From assembly GCA_001839685.1 (NCBI GenBank), contig MLAK01000799.1, positions 1-61,998 on the forward strand: a stretch of DNA of 61,998 bases, written 5' to 3'. Made by a program: the position numbers and the translations under genes. The notes beneath the pieces are model-generated. The model searched no databases and was not told the DNA's origin. It was given only the letters and a program-made list of their open reading frames with translations. This DNA is from Tritrichomonas foetus (Eukaryota; Parabasalia; Tritrichomonadida; Tritrichomonadidae). Positions 38,715 through 48,725 of this stretch are shown here, in pieces (position 1 is the first letter of the stretch; the number at the start of each line of letters is the position of its first letter).

Positions 38715-41684
38715 ATGGGAAATCAAGTTGTTATCCCATCAATGGGAAACTGGTATTACGATACTTTGTATCGAATGAATATAACAATTCGTTCTCAACT
38801 GGAATCAGGCACTTTTTTCCTTACATTTGACTGTGTGAATAAATATGGAGAGGAGTTGATTGTCAAAGCATATGAATATAATGCCCCATTAGATCAACTT
38901 AATCTGATTCATAATACCTGTTTATATTTAACAAATTTAAATGAATCACTTGATTCCACTCAAGGAATTGTTAATTACCTTCACTTTTCCATTTTTGGAA
39001 ATCGTGCATTTTTAATTCGTCCAAAGTATCAGTTTACACTTAGACAAAGAATGGATGAATATCCACCCCTCAAAAAAATTGAAAAACTTTGGATTTCTTA
39101 TAACATCATTGAATCAATAAAATCACTCCATGAACTCGAGATGACGCATGGAAGTATCCACCCAGACAATATATTTACATCTTGGAATATGCAGCTCTTT
39201 TTAGGTGATATTTCTTCAACATTCAAGCCATCACATATTCGTTTTGATAGGGTTGATTTATTTCATCATTATTTTTCAAGTTGTTACATCTATGGATGTT
39301 ATTTAGCACCAGAACAAATAATGGATTCTGATTCACAGAATGAAATATTATTTGGCCATTATTCATATTCAATGGATTTGTTTTCAATCGGATGTGTTAT
39401 TTATTATCTTTATACCAATTCGAATTTGTTTTCGTTTTCAACTTTATATTTATATAAAAGAGGTGAATTAGATATAACAGAAAAATTGTTATCTTTACCA
39501 GAGAACATTCGGGAATTTACAACTAAATTATTATCATTGAATAATGAAACTCGAATGGAAGCACTTAACAATCTTAAAATCTACTTCCCGAATAATTTTG
39601 CACAAATCTCTTCTCAATTTTCTGCATTTTTTACAAGTGATTCTGGAATATCACATTTTGTTGCATTAATTCCAGTGTTTGAAGAAATTTGTGAAAACTC
39701 TGATCCAAAAATAAGATTACTATTTTCCAATATCTTTTCTTACTTTTTGATTAAATCGAATGAAATTCAAGCAATGTGTAAATTTGTTCACTTTTTTGCC
39801 GATTTTGTTGCACCACTGTCATCAAATGTTAAAATTTCAAGAATTTTGCCTTATTTCTGTGCACTTTTTACAAGTCCATCATCATCTTTGAAGCGTGCAG
39901 CTATTTCTGCAATTATTGTTCTTTTTCAATCAATAAACTCCATTCCAAAAGGATATGAATCAATTATTGTTGAATATTTATTGCCCACAATTCATCGCAC
40001 ATCAAATGCTGCCAATAAAACCTATCGATGTGCACTGGCTGAAATTTTTCCAGTTCTTTTTTCAGAAATTTTAAGGGTTTCGTCGACAGATGTTTCTGAT
40101 AATACTTTAACATTTTTAGTAACTGAACGAGATGAAGATGTTTTATTAAGTTTTGCTTCTTGTTTAAAAAATATGAAAAAAGATTATAAATTGTTTGATT
40201 TTCTGTTTCCCGTTATTGCATTAACACTAAATTTAAATTTTCAACGTTATAAAATTCGGATTATTGAAATTCTAATGAGCTACTATGATGAATCATCATT
40301 AAAAGATAGACATACTTTGGTTAAATTAATATTAATTGTCGTCCAAATGTTGATAATGGATTTACAATTTGAAATCAAAGTGGAAATGATTGTTACATAT
40401 TCGAATTTCTTTCTATGGGCCAAAAATAAAGGAATATTAAGAAAAAGTCATTATCCAGATTTATATTTTTGCCTTTCCAGTCTTGAAAAAAATGAAGATC
40501 CATGCATCACATTTTTAAGGAAAAAACTGACATTAACTTTACCTGATCCTTTTCAATTCATGTCAATGCCAAAAGAAATTTTAAAAATAAGAAAAGAACA
40601 GCCTATTGAATCTCCTATAAGTGATTATTATCAAAAAAATTCATTAGATGAAAATAATTTTCATTCAAGTAATTCTCTTTCTTTAAAAGTGGGTTTATCA
40701 ATAAGTCCAGAATTTCTTCAATCAATAAAAATTTGTCAATCGCCTATCAATAAAATAACTTCTAGTTTCAATCAAAACATATGTGCAGTTTTATCTGATC
40801 GAAACAATCAAATTTTCTTCATATGTCCACCATCGGACAAAGATAGTTTTTATACTTTTAATGCATTTGGAAAAGCTCCAGGAAACAAAATATATGATAT
40901 ACATGAAATGAAATATTCCGAAAACGTTTTATTCTCAACTAATGAAGGGAAAATTTATACAATCAATCTTAATTCCAATAAAGTTATTGGTGATTTGGTA
41001 ACTCTTGATTCCAATGTAGTAAATATAATTTCTTCGTCATCAAATGAATTTTATGCAGTAACTGAAAACTCCCAGTTATTTTGTTTTGATATAAGAAGTG
41101 GACAAATTACAAATAACATGAAGTATCATAATTTAACATCGACGTCTGTTTGTACCTGGAAAGATAATGTTTTACTTGGTGTTGGTTTTAAAGAAGGATT
41201 TGTGGAATTAATAGATAATCGAATATTTTTACCTTTGACTTCAATTCCAACAAATTCGGTTGATTCAATTTTTCCTGTTGCTAGAAATAAGTGCTCATTT
41301 TCAATTTCTACACCAAACTCAGTTGAATGCTATGATGCTGAAACTAATAAGTTAGAATATGCATTTATTTGTCCATCACCTATTATTTCTCAATATGATG
41401 GCTCTGTAATAGTTCTTAGTGAGACAGATTCATTTTATATAAATTCATCAGATATTGTTAATAGTTTAACATTATATGACCAAACAAGAGTATCGAAAAT
41501 GATTTGTAATTCGCAAAATGATATTGATGATTCTAATTCAGAATCTATATATTTGAAATCCAAGTATACTACTACCAATTCATCTCTCCACTCGCATTCT
41601 TATCCAATTTTATCAGTATGTCATAAAAGCGAGCTTTTCATAAGTGGCGACACTGCGGGCTTCGTGAATATTTGGAGAATTTAA
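38715..41684 (+). CDS. VPS15: VPS15/PIK3R4-like regulatory pseudokinase
   Basis: A 989-residue protein starting MGN, an N-myristoylation signal as in VPS15. Residues ~20-290 are a kinase-like domain: LIVKAYEY (beta-3 Lys), HGSIHPDNIFTSWNMQLFLG at 145-164 and DISSTFKPSHI, then CYLAPEQIM. VPS15 normally has HGDIKxEN and a 'TSWNW' with LTDFAxFKP, so the match is specific, but the catalytic Asp is Ser147 and the following Lys is His149. HEAT-type helices fill ~300-620 (KRAAISAIIVLFQSI), and WD40 strands end the protein (SVCHKSELFISGDTAGFVNI WRI). VPS15 partners VPS34 to make PI3P for endocytosis and autophagy. It is shorter than the human protein (~1360). Confidence 0.88.
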   Translation: MGNQVVIPSMGNWYYDTLYRMNITIRSQLESGTFFLTFDCVNKYGEELIVKAYEYNAPLDQLNLIHNTCLYLTNLNESLDSTQGIVNYLHFSIFGNRAFLIRPKYQFTLRQRMDEYPPLKKIEKLWISYNIIESIKSLHELEMTHGSIHPDNIFTSWNMQLFLGDISSTFKPSHIRFDRVDLFHHYFSSCYIYGCYLAPEQIMDSDSQNEILFGHYSYSMDLFSIGCVIYYLYTNSNLFSFSTLYLYKRGELDITEKLLSLPENIREFTTKLLSLNNETRMEALNNLKIYFPNNFAQISSQFSAFFTSDSGISHFVALIPVFEEICENSDPKIRLLFSNIFSYFLIKSNEIQAMCKFVHFFADFVAPLSSNVKISRILPYFCALFTSPSSSLKRAAISAIIVLFQSINSIPKGYESIIVEYLLPTIHRTSNAANKTYRCALAEIFPVLFSEILRVSSTDVSDNTLTFLVTERDEDVLLSFASCLKNMKKDYKLFDFLFPVIALTLNLNFQRYKIRIIEILMSYYDESSLKDRHTLVKLILIVVQMLIMDLQFEIKVEMIVTYSNFFLWAKNKGILRKSHYPDLYFCLSSLEKNEDPCITFLRKKLTLTLPDPFQFMSMPKEILKIRKEQPIESPISDYYQKNSLDENNFHSSNSLSLKVGLSISPEFLQSIKICQSPINKITSSFNQNICAVLSDRNNQIFFICPPSDKDSFYTFNAFGKAPGNKIYDIHEMKYSENVLFSTNEGKIYTINLNSNKVIGDLVTLDSNVVNIISSSSNEFYAVTENSQLFCFDIRSGQITNNMKYHNLTSTSVCTWKDNVLLGVGFKEGFVELIDNRIFLPLTSIPTNSVDSIFPVARNKCSFSISTPNSVECYDAETNKLEYAFICPSPIISQYDGSVIVLSETDSFYINSSDIVNSLTLYDQTRVSKMICNSQNDIDDSNSESIYLKSKYTTTNSSLHSHSYPILSVCHKSELFISGDTAGFVNIWRI

Positions 41685-41960
41685 TTTTGCATTCAGATAT
41701 TGTATTAATCGTTTTTTTGTTTGTTAGTAAATATTATTAGTCTTCAATAATTATAAATATATTTTCATGTCAAGAATTAATAGAATGAAACAAAGCAATA
41801 TGTTTGCTAAAAATAAAAAAAAAGTGGAAAGAGAAAATGAATTTAATCCTTTTTACTAAACATTTTGTATGTAGCTAGATGATATTAATTTGCAATGGAA
41901 TCACTTTAATTTAAATAAAATGTCAAGTATTAAGCATTAAATAAAGAAAGTGTTATGGAA
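41685..41960. other. Convergent spacer
   Basis: AT-rich 3' flanks of the convergent VPS15-like and Q/N-rich genes; nothing notable. Confidence 0.5.
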
Positions 41961-44276
41961 TTAAGATACTCCATATCTTCTTGGTGGGCGGATTGCCGTT
42001 TTTATATCTGGAACAGGAGTCGGTGAAGAGTAGAAAGTAGGAGATATTTTTTCAGGATTGAATTGAATATTTCGACTTCTTTTTTGTGGCTGAAAATTAG
42101 TGAAGTTCTTACTTTCACTGTTGTTTTCATTTTGATTTTCACGTGATTGTGGATTTTGTTGAGGAACCCATGTAGATGTAATTATTTCTCGTGTTGTTTC
42201 ATCTTCTTCAGCTGTTGATGTAGATGCAGAGTTCGTTGGAGTGAAATCAGTTACAATGATTGGTTCTGGAATCGAATATGATCTTTCAACTCCAAATTCT
42301 TGATTAATATTATTATTTATATTTTGATGAAAATTGTTGTTGTTGCTGGGTGTGTTTTTTGAATTCAAGCTTTGGAAATTTTGATTGAGATTTTGTTGAT
42401 AAAATTGTTGCTGATAAATATTGTCTTGATAAGCTTCCTCTTCCTCAGCTTCTTCTTCAAAATATCCCTGGTTATCATAGAAGAAGTTTGTATTTTCATT
42501 ATTATATGGATATTGATTATAAAACTGTGGTTGAGTATATGATTGATTAGATAAATTTGGCTGTGAATAGTTGGGATATTGGTTTGATACATTAATGACT
42601 GATTCAAATACTGTTTCAGAATTTTGATTGTAAAAGTTATTGGATTCTTTTTTGGGTGTAGAGAAAGTTATAAAATTATTATTAGCATTATTAATACATG
42701 TATTAATATTTTCTTTTGATTCATCTTGAAATGAACTTGAATTATTTTGATATTGATTGTTATTTGAATGATTTGATGTTTTGAATTTATATTCTGGATT
42801 AAATTTAGGGTGTAAATAATCAAGCTGATCGTCATTTTCTTGTTGATTGCTTTGAATTGAAATCGATTGATTATTTTGATTAAATGTTTGATTCACATTT
42901 TGATTGATTATTGGAATTGGTTGAGAATAATCTTGTTGAATATAATTTTTATTCATATTATTTAATGCAGGGTTATTGCTGCTGTATGAATATTGATTAG
43001 AATATATTTGTTGATTTATTCCAGATTGATTTTGGAATATTTGCGACTGTTGTTGTTGTTGTGTTTGCATTTGCTGTTGTTGGATTGGTTGCTGAATTGG
43101 CTGTTGAATTGGTTGTTGAATTGGTTGTTGAATTGGTTGTTGGATTGGTTGTTGAATTGGTTGTTGATTCATAAAGCGCATTTGAGGATACATTTGACCA
43201 TAGAAAATTGGCTGCGGCTGATTTGGATAGAATTGTGGATGAATTGGTGGAGGTGGAGCACTTTGTCTTCCTGATGCTTGTAAAGGGAAGGCGTGAGGAG
43301 GCGCTCCATATTGATTCATCGCAATAGGAGGCGTATCAAAACGCTCCTCATGCGGAGGAAAATGAGGAATAATTCGCATTCCATCGTCCCCGACTGCAAA
43401 TCCCGGTGGAGGATATCCAAAACCGGGCTGGAAGGGAGGTGGCATAAATTGGGATTGAAAAAATGGTGGAGGTGGCATCATTTGTTGTTGTTGATACATT
43501 ATGTTTGAATTGGAATAATTTTGTGAATAACTTGAATCATCAAGATTTGAATAGTTTACAAAATTTTGTGAATATGATGGATTTTGATATAATTGTTGTT
43601 GTTGTTGGTGATATGATTGTTGTGGTGACTGTTGATGTAGATTAGAGTTTAAGATTTGACCAGAATTGATTGATTGTTTTTGTGATTGATTATTTGGATC
43701 TTGAATGTTATTTCCAAAATTATATTTTGTAGAAATTTGTGGATTAAAAGATGGTTTTTTGATGCCTCCCTCATTTTGAACTTCATTTTGATAATTAGCA
43801 TTTGATGCATTATTAAAGCTCGATTCTTCTTGATTAGATTGAAATTTATTTAATTGCTGATTATTTTGAATATTTTGAATATGACGATTATTTTGATCAT
43901 AGAGTTGATCATTTTGATGCTCACTGTTTGATGCTTTCGATCTTTCGCCAACGTTGTTTGAACTATTGGTCAAATTGTCTGACTTTTTGACCATAAAACT
44001 GTCATTTGTCATATTTTGAGAAGATGGTTTGAAATCATGATTTGCTGCTGTTGGTTGTTTATGTGAATTATTATTTTGTGTTGTATGGGATTGTGGACGC
44101 TTAGGTTCCCAGTTTGGGGCCGAAAAAATACGAGTTGGTGGACTATATAGCGATTTTGAAAACGGCTGAAAAGGTGCTGTAGTTCCTACTGGACCAAAAT
44201 CAATAAAGTTATCTGGCGGCTCTGAAGGTTTGTAAATCGAGACGAGCTGGGCGACTGAATACGAAATTTTTCTCAT
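41961..44276 (-). CDS. Q/N-rich prion-like protein with putative eIF4E-binding motif
   Basis: A 771-residue protein. The first 12 residues, MRKISYSVAQLV, contain Y6-x4-L11-V12, exactly the YxxxxL-hydrophobic pattern by which eIF4E-binding proteins (eIF4G, 4E-BP, 4E-T) dock onto eIF4E; SIYKPSEPPDNF follows. Almost all the rest is disordered, rich in Asn, Gln, Ser, Tyr and Pro, with seven QQPI units at ~370-399, a Pro/Phe/Met-rich centre (MMPPPPFFQSQFMPPPF) and an acidic patch EEEAEEEEAYQ near residue 600. The C-terminus has PPRRYGVS. Proteins of this kind scaffold P-bodies or repress translation. The function is inferred from the motif and composition; no folded domain is present. Confidence 0.65.
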   Translation of the reverse strand: MRKISYSVAQLVSIYKPSEPPDNFIDFGPVGTTAPFQPFSKSLYSPPTRIFSAPNWEPKRPQSHTTQNNNSHKQPTAANHDFKPSSQNMTNDSFMVKKSDNLTNSSNNVGERSKASNSEHQNDQLYDQNNRHIQNIQNNQQLNKFQSNQEESSFNNASNANYQNEVQNEGGIKKPSFNPQISTKYNFGNNIQDPNNQSQKQSINSGQILNSNLHQQSPQQSYHQQQQQLYQNPSYSQNFVNYSNLDDSSYSQNYSNSNIMYQQQQMMPPPPFFQSQFMPPPFQPGFGYPPPGFAVGDDGMRIIPHFPPHEERFDTPPIAMNQYGAPPHAFPLQASGRQSAPPPPIHPQFYPNQPQPIFYGQMYPQMRFMNQQPIQQPIQQPIQQPIQQPIQQPIQQPIQQQQMQTQQQQQSQIFQNQSGINQQIYSNQYSYSSNNPALNNMNKNYIQQDYSQPIPIINQNVNQTFNQNNQSISIQSNQQENDDQLDYLHPKFNPEYKFKTSNHSNNNQYQNNSSSFQDESKENINTCINNANNNFITFSTPKKESNNFYNQNSETVFESVINVSNQYPNYSQPNLSNQSYTQPQFYNQYPYNNENTNFFYDNQGYFEEEAEEEEAYQDNIYQQQFYQQNLNQNFQSLNSKNTPSNNNNFHQNINNNINQEFGVERSYSIPEPIIVTDFTPTNSASTSTAEEDETTREIITSTWVPQQNPQSRENQNENNSESKNFTNFQPQKRSRNIQFNPEKISPTFYSSPTPVPDIKTAIRPPRRYGVS
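43078..43170. repeat. 12-bp tandem repeat coding QQPI units
   Basis: Seven units of the form GGTTGTTGAATT (minus strand codes Gln-Gln-Pro-Ile) lie within the Q/N-rich gene. Single-base variants (GGA/GCT/GCC) are silent or nearly so. The multiple of three keeps the frame. Confidence 0.92.
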
Positions 44277-45098
44277 TTTTCTGATTCAAAATTTCGATTC
44301 AAAATTTAAACGAACTTCTTACAATTATAAAATTTTACATTCAAAAAAATGTAACCGTAAATTCATTTAACAGAGATTTTGAATATATTCTCAAATTTGA
44401 TAAAGTTATAAATGCTTTTTTGATACACATTCAAAAAGTTGGAAGGTTATCTATCGGAAGCTTCTACCGCATGTACAACTTTCATTAATTATCCAACCTG
44501 CATTTTCGGAACATAAAACTGAAGATTTTGAAAAAACAGAGATTAAGTTCAAGAAGTTTAGGACTAATATTATTGCATTACATATTTTCTCTTCGTTGAA
44601 TTTCAATTCTAATAATCGTATGTGCTGAAATAACCAGTGAAATGCTGGTATGAATATATTAAAAATTAGAGCAAGTCTTTTATTCTTTTTTTTTATTGAT
44701 TTGGCAGCATTTGATTTGTATGGTAAATATTTGGTTATTTTTGCTCTTATATAACTCTGTATTACGACCAATAGCTAAGCTAGAATTCCAAGTTTCACAT
44801 TTTGAATTGATAACTTGGTTGTAATCTTTTTTCACGATTGGCTGTAATGCAAAAGTCTTTTCTTATATGTAAACTATGTGATTAATAATCATTTTCCCTA
44901 ACTATGAATATGAAACAATTCAATATCATAATTTGGAAAATGATGTAGATTAGATATTTTTATTAGTAGATCTAATAGTCAATGCATTTTTTATAAGAAA
45001 CAATATTCCAGAATTTATGAGTGATCAATCTTGTCTTGTTGATTGTTTCAGTTAAAAGATTATAAAAAAATAATGGAAGAAACTTTTTATGTGTATAT
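44277..45098. other. Divergent intergenic region
   Basis: Spacer between the Q/N-rich gene and the iPGM-like gene. A 106-codon minus frame (44451-44771) has no ATG at its beginning and no recognised domain. TCAGAAAA next to the Q/N-rich gene's ATG fits an initiator. No RNA gene is seen. Confidence 0.5.
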
Positions 45099-46937
45099 AT
45101 GGCCGACCGATATTTTAAAATGCATCTTTTTACCATTTTATTTCTAATCACACAATCATCACCAAAAGGTGCAGTGCTGACAGTCATTGATGGTTTTGGA
45201 GAAAGTGCATGGCCTGAAGGAAATGGAATTCAATCAGCAAAAATGACATTTTTGGATTCATTAAGATCACAATTTCCTTATCAATCACTTGTTGCTGCTC
45301 AACAACCAGTTGGACTAGTGCGTGGAGAACCAGGAAGTAGTGCTGTTGGACATCAAACACTTGGATTGGGTCGAACAACACCAAGCTATTTTCAAGTTCT
45401 CGAAAGATCAATGAACCGTAAAGCTCCAGAAGCAATGATTAATAATAAAGTGTTAAGAGATGCATTTCATACCACTAAACGTGCACACTTTGTTGGACTT
45501 TGCACAGATGAAGGAATCTTTTCTCATGTTAAATTTTTGCCACCAATGTTTGAAGCAGCAGCTATTGAAAATGTTTCTGAAGTTTATGTGCATTGTATTT
45601 TGACAACTCTCACAGACAAACCTTCAAATTATCTCAATAAAGTTGAATCATACTTTCCAAAAGAACTGGGAACTCGAATCAAAATAGCAGGAGTTTACTC
45701 AGGCGAAACTGCAATGGACAAAATGAGAAATTGGACAATGACACAAATCGCATACGATGGCATGACAAATCCAAAAAAGGCGAAGCCAATGAGCAAATAT
45801 AAAGCCTATAAATATTTGGATTCAATTGGACAAATTGTTCCTGAATTTGACCCAATTTGTATCGAATATGAAAAAAACTCATGCAACAATTCTATCATGA
45901 AACCTGATGATGTTGTTGTTTACTTTCATTTTCGTGAAGATAAATCTTATCAACTCGCAAAAGCTTTAATTGATGGAATGAAAGGTTCCAAAAATCCTAA
46001 ATTACGAGTTTTATCTTTAATATTATTCGATAAAAGTTTATATAACCGTTCCACGCTTATAATTCCTGCAGTTAAATATAACAATACTCTTCCTGCAGTT
46101 ATTTCACAACATGGATATAAACAACTTCGTGTTGCTGAAGAATATAAAAGAAGTCATGCAACCATTTTTTTCTCTGGTGGAATTATGCAACCAATTTATC
46201 CTGGTGAAGATAGAGCTGTTGATTTTACTTCTCCTGCTGAGAAAGTTGTAGACTTATATCCTGAAATGAATGCATCTTTAATTACTAAAGCAGCCATTGA
46301 AGGAATTAATAAAAATGAATATAAATTGATTTTCATAAACTATGCAAATGTTGATGCAACTGGACACACGGGGAATCAAACAGCTGTTAAAATTGCAGCA
46401 GAATTTGTTGATCAACAAGTTAAAAAGATATATGAAGAATGTATAAAAAATGACTATTTGTTGTTTATTACATCAGATCATGGAAATGGTGAAGAACTAA
46501 TTGAATTAAATGGTGAATTACAGCTTTATCATACTGTAAATAACGTTCCATTCATTGTTTGTTCTAATAAATATGAAATTGTGCCCTCACAAACAGGAAA
46601 AGTTCCATTTATTGGAAATGTTGCACCATCAATTCTTTATGCACTTGGCATAGAAATACCAAAAGAAATGGAGCCACCAATTATAAGAAAATCACTCAAA
46701 ATAAATGAAAAAGTGACACTTGATATGAATGACTGGCAAGCTCACGATTCGAATTTATCTATTTCCAGATCTCATCAAACTCTTCTTCTCGGTTTTATTT
46801 TAGGTGTTTTAACAACAATCCTTTCCATTTTTATTTCGCGGTTTATGCAAATCCGAATTTGTGGTATTTTGTTTGGAGTTCGTGAAACTCGAAAGGAAAG
46901 AAGAGATTCTTGGAATCATTCAAATATTTCGGTGTAA
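45099..46937 (+). CDS. Membrane-anchored iPGM-like alkaline-phosphatase-superfamily protein
   Basis: A 612-residue protein resembling cofactor-independent phosphoglycerate mutase over its full length: VIDGFG (Asp31), GSSAVGHQTLGLGR (Ser81; usual NSEVGHxxxGxGR), FHFREDKSYQLAKAL, VDFTSPAEKVVDLYPEM, VDATGHTGN (Asp419, His423), TSDHGNGEELIEL (Asp460, His461) and YHTVNNVPFIV (His478). So the metal ligands and the Ser nucleophile are present. Unlike glycolytic iPGM it starts with a hydrophobic signal (residues 8-21, MHLFTILFLITQSS) and ends with a transmembrane helix (562-583) and a short basic tail, so a type I surface or endomembrane protein. Several substrate-binding residues are replaced. ATG 45120 (Met8) is an equally good start. 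Phosphatase, phosphotransferase or non-glycolytic role; substrate unknown. Confidence 0.85.
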   Translation: MADRYFKMHLFTILFLITQSSPKGAVLTVIDGFGESAWPEGNGIQSAKMTFLDSLRSQFPYQSLVAAQQPVGLVRGEPGSSAVGHQTLGLGRTTPSYFQVLERSMNRKAPEAMINNKVLRDAFHTTKRAHFVGLCTDEGIFSHVKFLPPMFEAAAIENVSEVYVHCILTTLTDKPSNYLNKVESYFPKELGTRIKIAGVYSGETAMDKMRNWTMTQIAYDGMTNPKKAKPMSKYKAYKYLDSIGQIVPEFDPICIEYEKNSCNNSIMKPDDVVVYFHFREDKSYQLAKALIDGMKGSKNPKLRVLSLILFDKSLYNRSTLIIPAVKYNNTLPAVISQHGYKQLRVAEEYKRSHATIFFSGGIMQPIYPGEDRAVDFTSPAEKVVDLYPEMNASLITKAAIEGINKNEYKLIFINYANVDATGHTGNQTAVKIAAEFVDQQVKKIYEECIKNDYLLFITSDHGNGEELIELNGELQLYHTVNNVPFIVCSNKYEIVPSQTGKVPFIGNVAPSILYALGIEIPKEMEPPIIRKSLKINEKVTLDMNDWQAHDSNLSISRSHQTLLLGFILGVLTTILSIFISRFMQIRICGILFGVRETRKERRDSWNHSNISV

Positions 46938-48725
46938 TTATTATTATTATTTTATTTGTAAAGAATTTTCTATCCTAAATTTTCTATTAATTTTCCCTGA
47001 ATTCTTTGTCAAGAAAGATGTATACAGACCAAATAGTCTTAACGTACGAAATCACTAAAATGATCCTTATCATCAGTATTACTTAATACCATCAGTCAAA
47101 AATCAAAACCNAAATAGCTAAAAGAATGACGAAAATTTCCCTTATCGCAAACTTCGCAAATGGCCGAATTCAAAAATATTTCGAAAATGATTCTGAAGAA
47201 GCTATTGTTTCAGTTTTCGGGTGAACAGCTTTCAGTCAATTGTTAAATCTATTTTTTATAGTTATGAGCCATGTTTATTCATAGTTTTGAAATTTTGCAA
47301 CAATTAAACCGAAAAAAGAGCGATTTTGGAGAAAGCCTAAAAAAAAATTGTGAGAAGCTTTTTTTCCAAGAATCACAAAGATTATAATACTGCTTCCCAT
47401 AATTCTATTTACACTTCTTCTATCGATTTTTAATTAAAAATCGCGAAAATTTTGATAGTTTTAACTCAGTGATGTTGAATTAATTCAATTTCCATTTGAC
47501 AAATATGAATGTATTGAAATCTTTTTTGTCATAAAATTTTTGTATATGAAGAAAATAGACTGGCAGTCCTCAACAGCACATTCTCAAGCAGGGATACAGA
47601 TACAACGATTGAAAGACCAAATCAAGAAAAATGGAATCCAATATGTTTTTTTCCAGACTCGATGCCAAGTGAATTTTCTGATGACTCGCCATTTAGATGG
47701 CAAAACATTCGTAATCTTCTCATTGATGCCTAAATTTTTTTTATTTATAGCAAAATTATTAATATTTTTTTTATACTTCATTTTTGTATTTTGGAAAACA
47801 TTATAATTTTCGATGGAGGGTCATATGATAATAAAAAGCACGATTTATGATTAGAAATAATCAAGATATTAATACAATAAAATCACTTTTTATCTCAATA
47901 ATTCTCAGAAATTTCTGTGGGATTTATTTTTTTCTCACAATTTTTTTTTGGATTTGGTTTTCTCTGTATCTTGATTTTTAAATTATAATATTTATATATT
48001 ATTAATAGGATTACAATTAAATAATTTTTAGATGACAATAATATCAACAATTATTCATTTAGATCTCTCAATAGTCTTCTACATCTAGAGCTAGTTAGTT
48101 TGTATACATCTGTCAAGAAGATGAATTATGAGAAAATACAATCGCGAAGTTGTCAAAATTTTATTTCAAAATGTATATTCGTTGAATTGTGGGTTTGAAT
48201 GGACATTCAATAATTTGAATGTTTTTGAAAGGATACGATTAAATAGCTCAGAATCGATCTTGATTCTAATGATCTAATATCTTGAAATACAGTAGAAAAA
48301 AGTAAATTTATTCTATAAATATTTATTTATTCTTTATACATATAAGAAATAATTGTATAAAGATAAGTATATATCAATGGATATCATAAATCAAAGTGAC
48401 CTATTCCTTTATATTGATAATTTGAGTCAAATGTATAAACCATTCAAATGACCTTCATGATGACCATATTTTTATTAATTTATCTTGAAAACTTGATGAT
48501 AAATTTGCTAAATAATATTGATATAGAATTGATATTACTGAACTATAGTTACTGAAGAAATGGTATAATAAAATATGAAGTAATTTTAGAATAGAAGGCT
48601 TCTTTTGTGAATTCAATTAAAGTAATTCAATACACTCATACATAATTCAATACTTATTTGGATTAATACTCAGAATATTAAGATTAATTCAATACTTATT
48701 CATCACGTCGAATTAGAAAGATTTT
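46938..48725. other. Large intergenic region with N and possible remnant
   Basis: 1.8 kb of AT-rich DNA; position 47111 is an N. At about 47550-47740 (+) a start-less frame ends in CFFPDSMPSEFSDDSPFRWQ and NIRNLLIDA before a stop, more protein-like than the overlapping 88-codon ATG frame; it may be the 3' remnant of a lost gene. 47800-48700 has no feature beyond A/T runs. Confidence 0.4.

Noticed and set aside
44451..44771. 106-codon minus-strand frame
   Set aside because: Begins at TTG with no ATG in the first half and no domain; probably chance.
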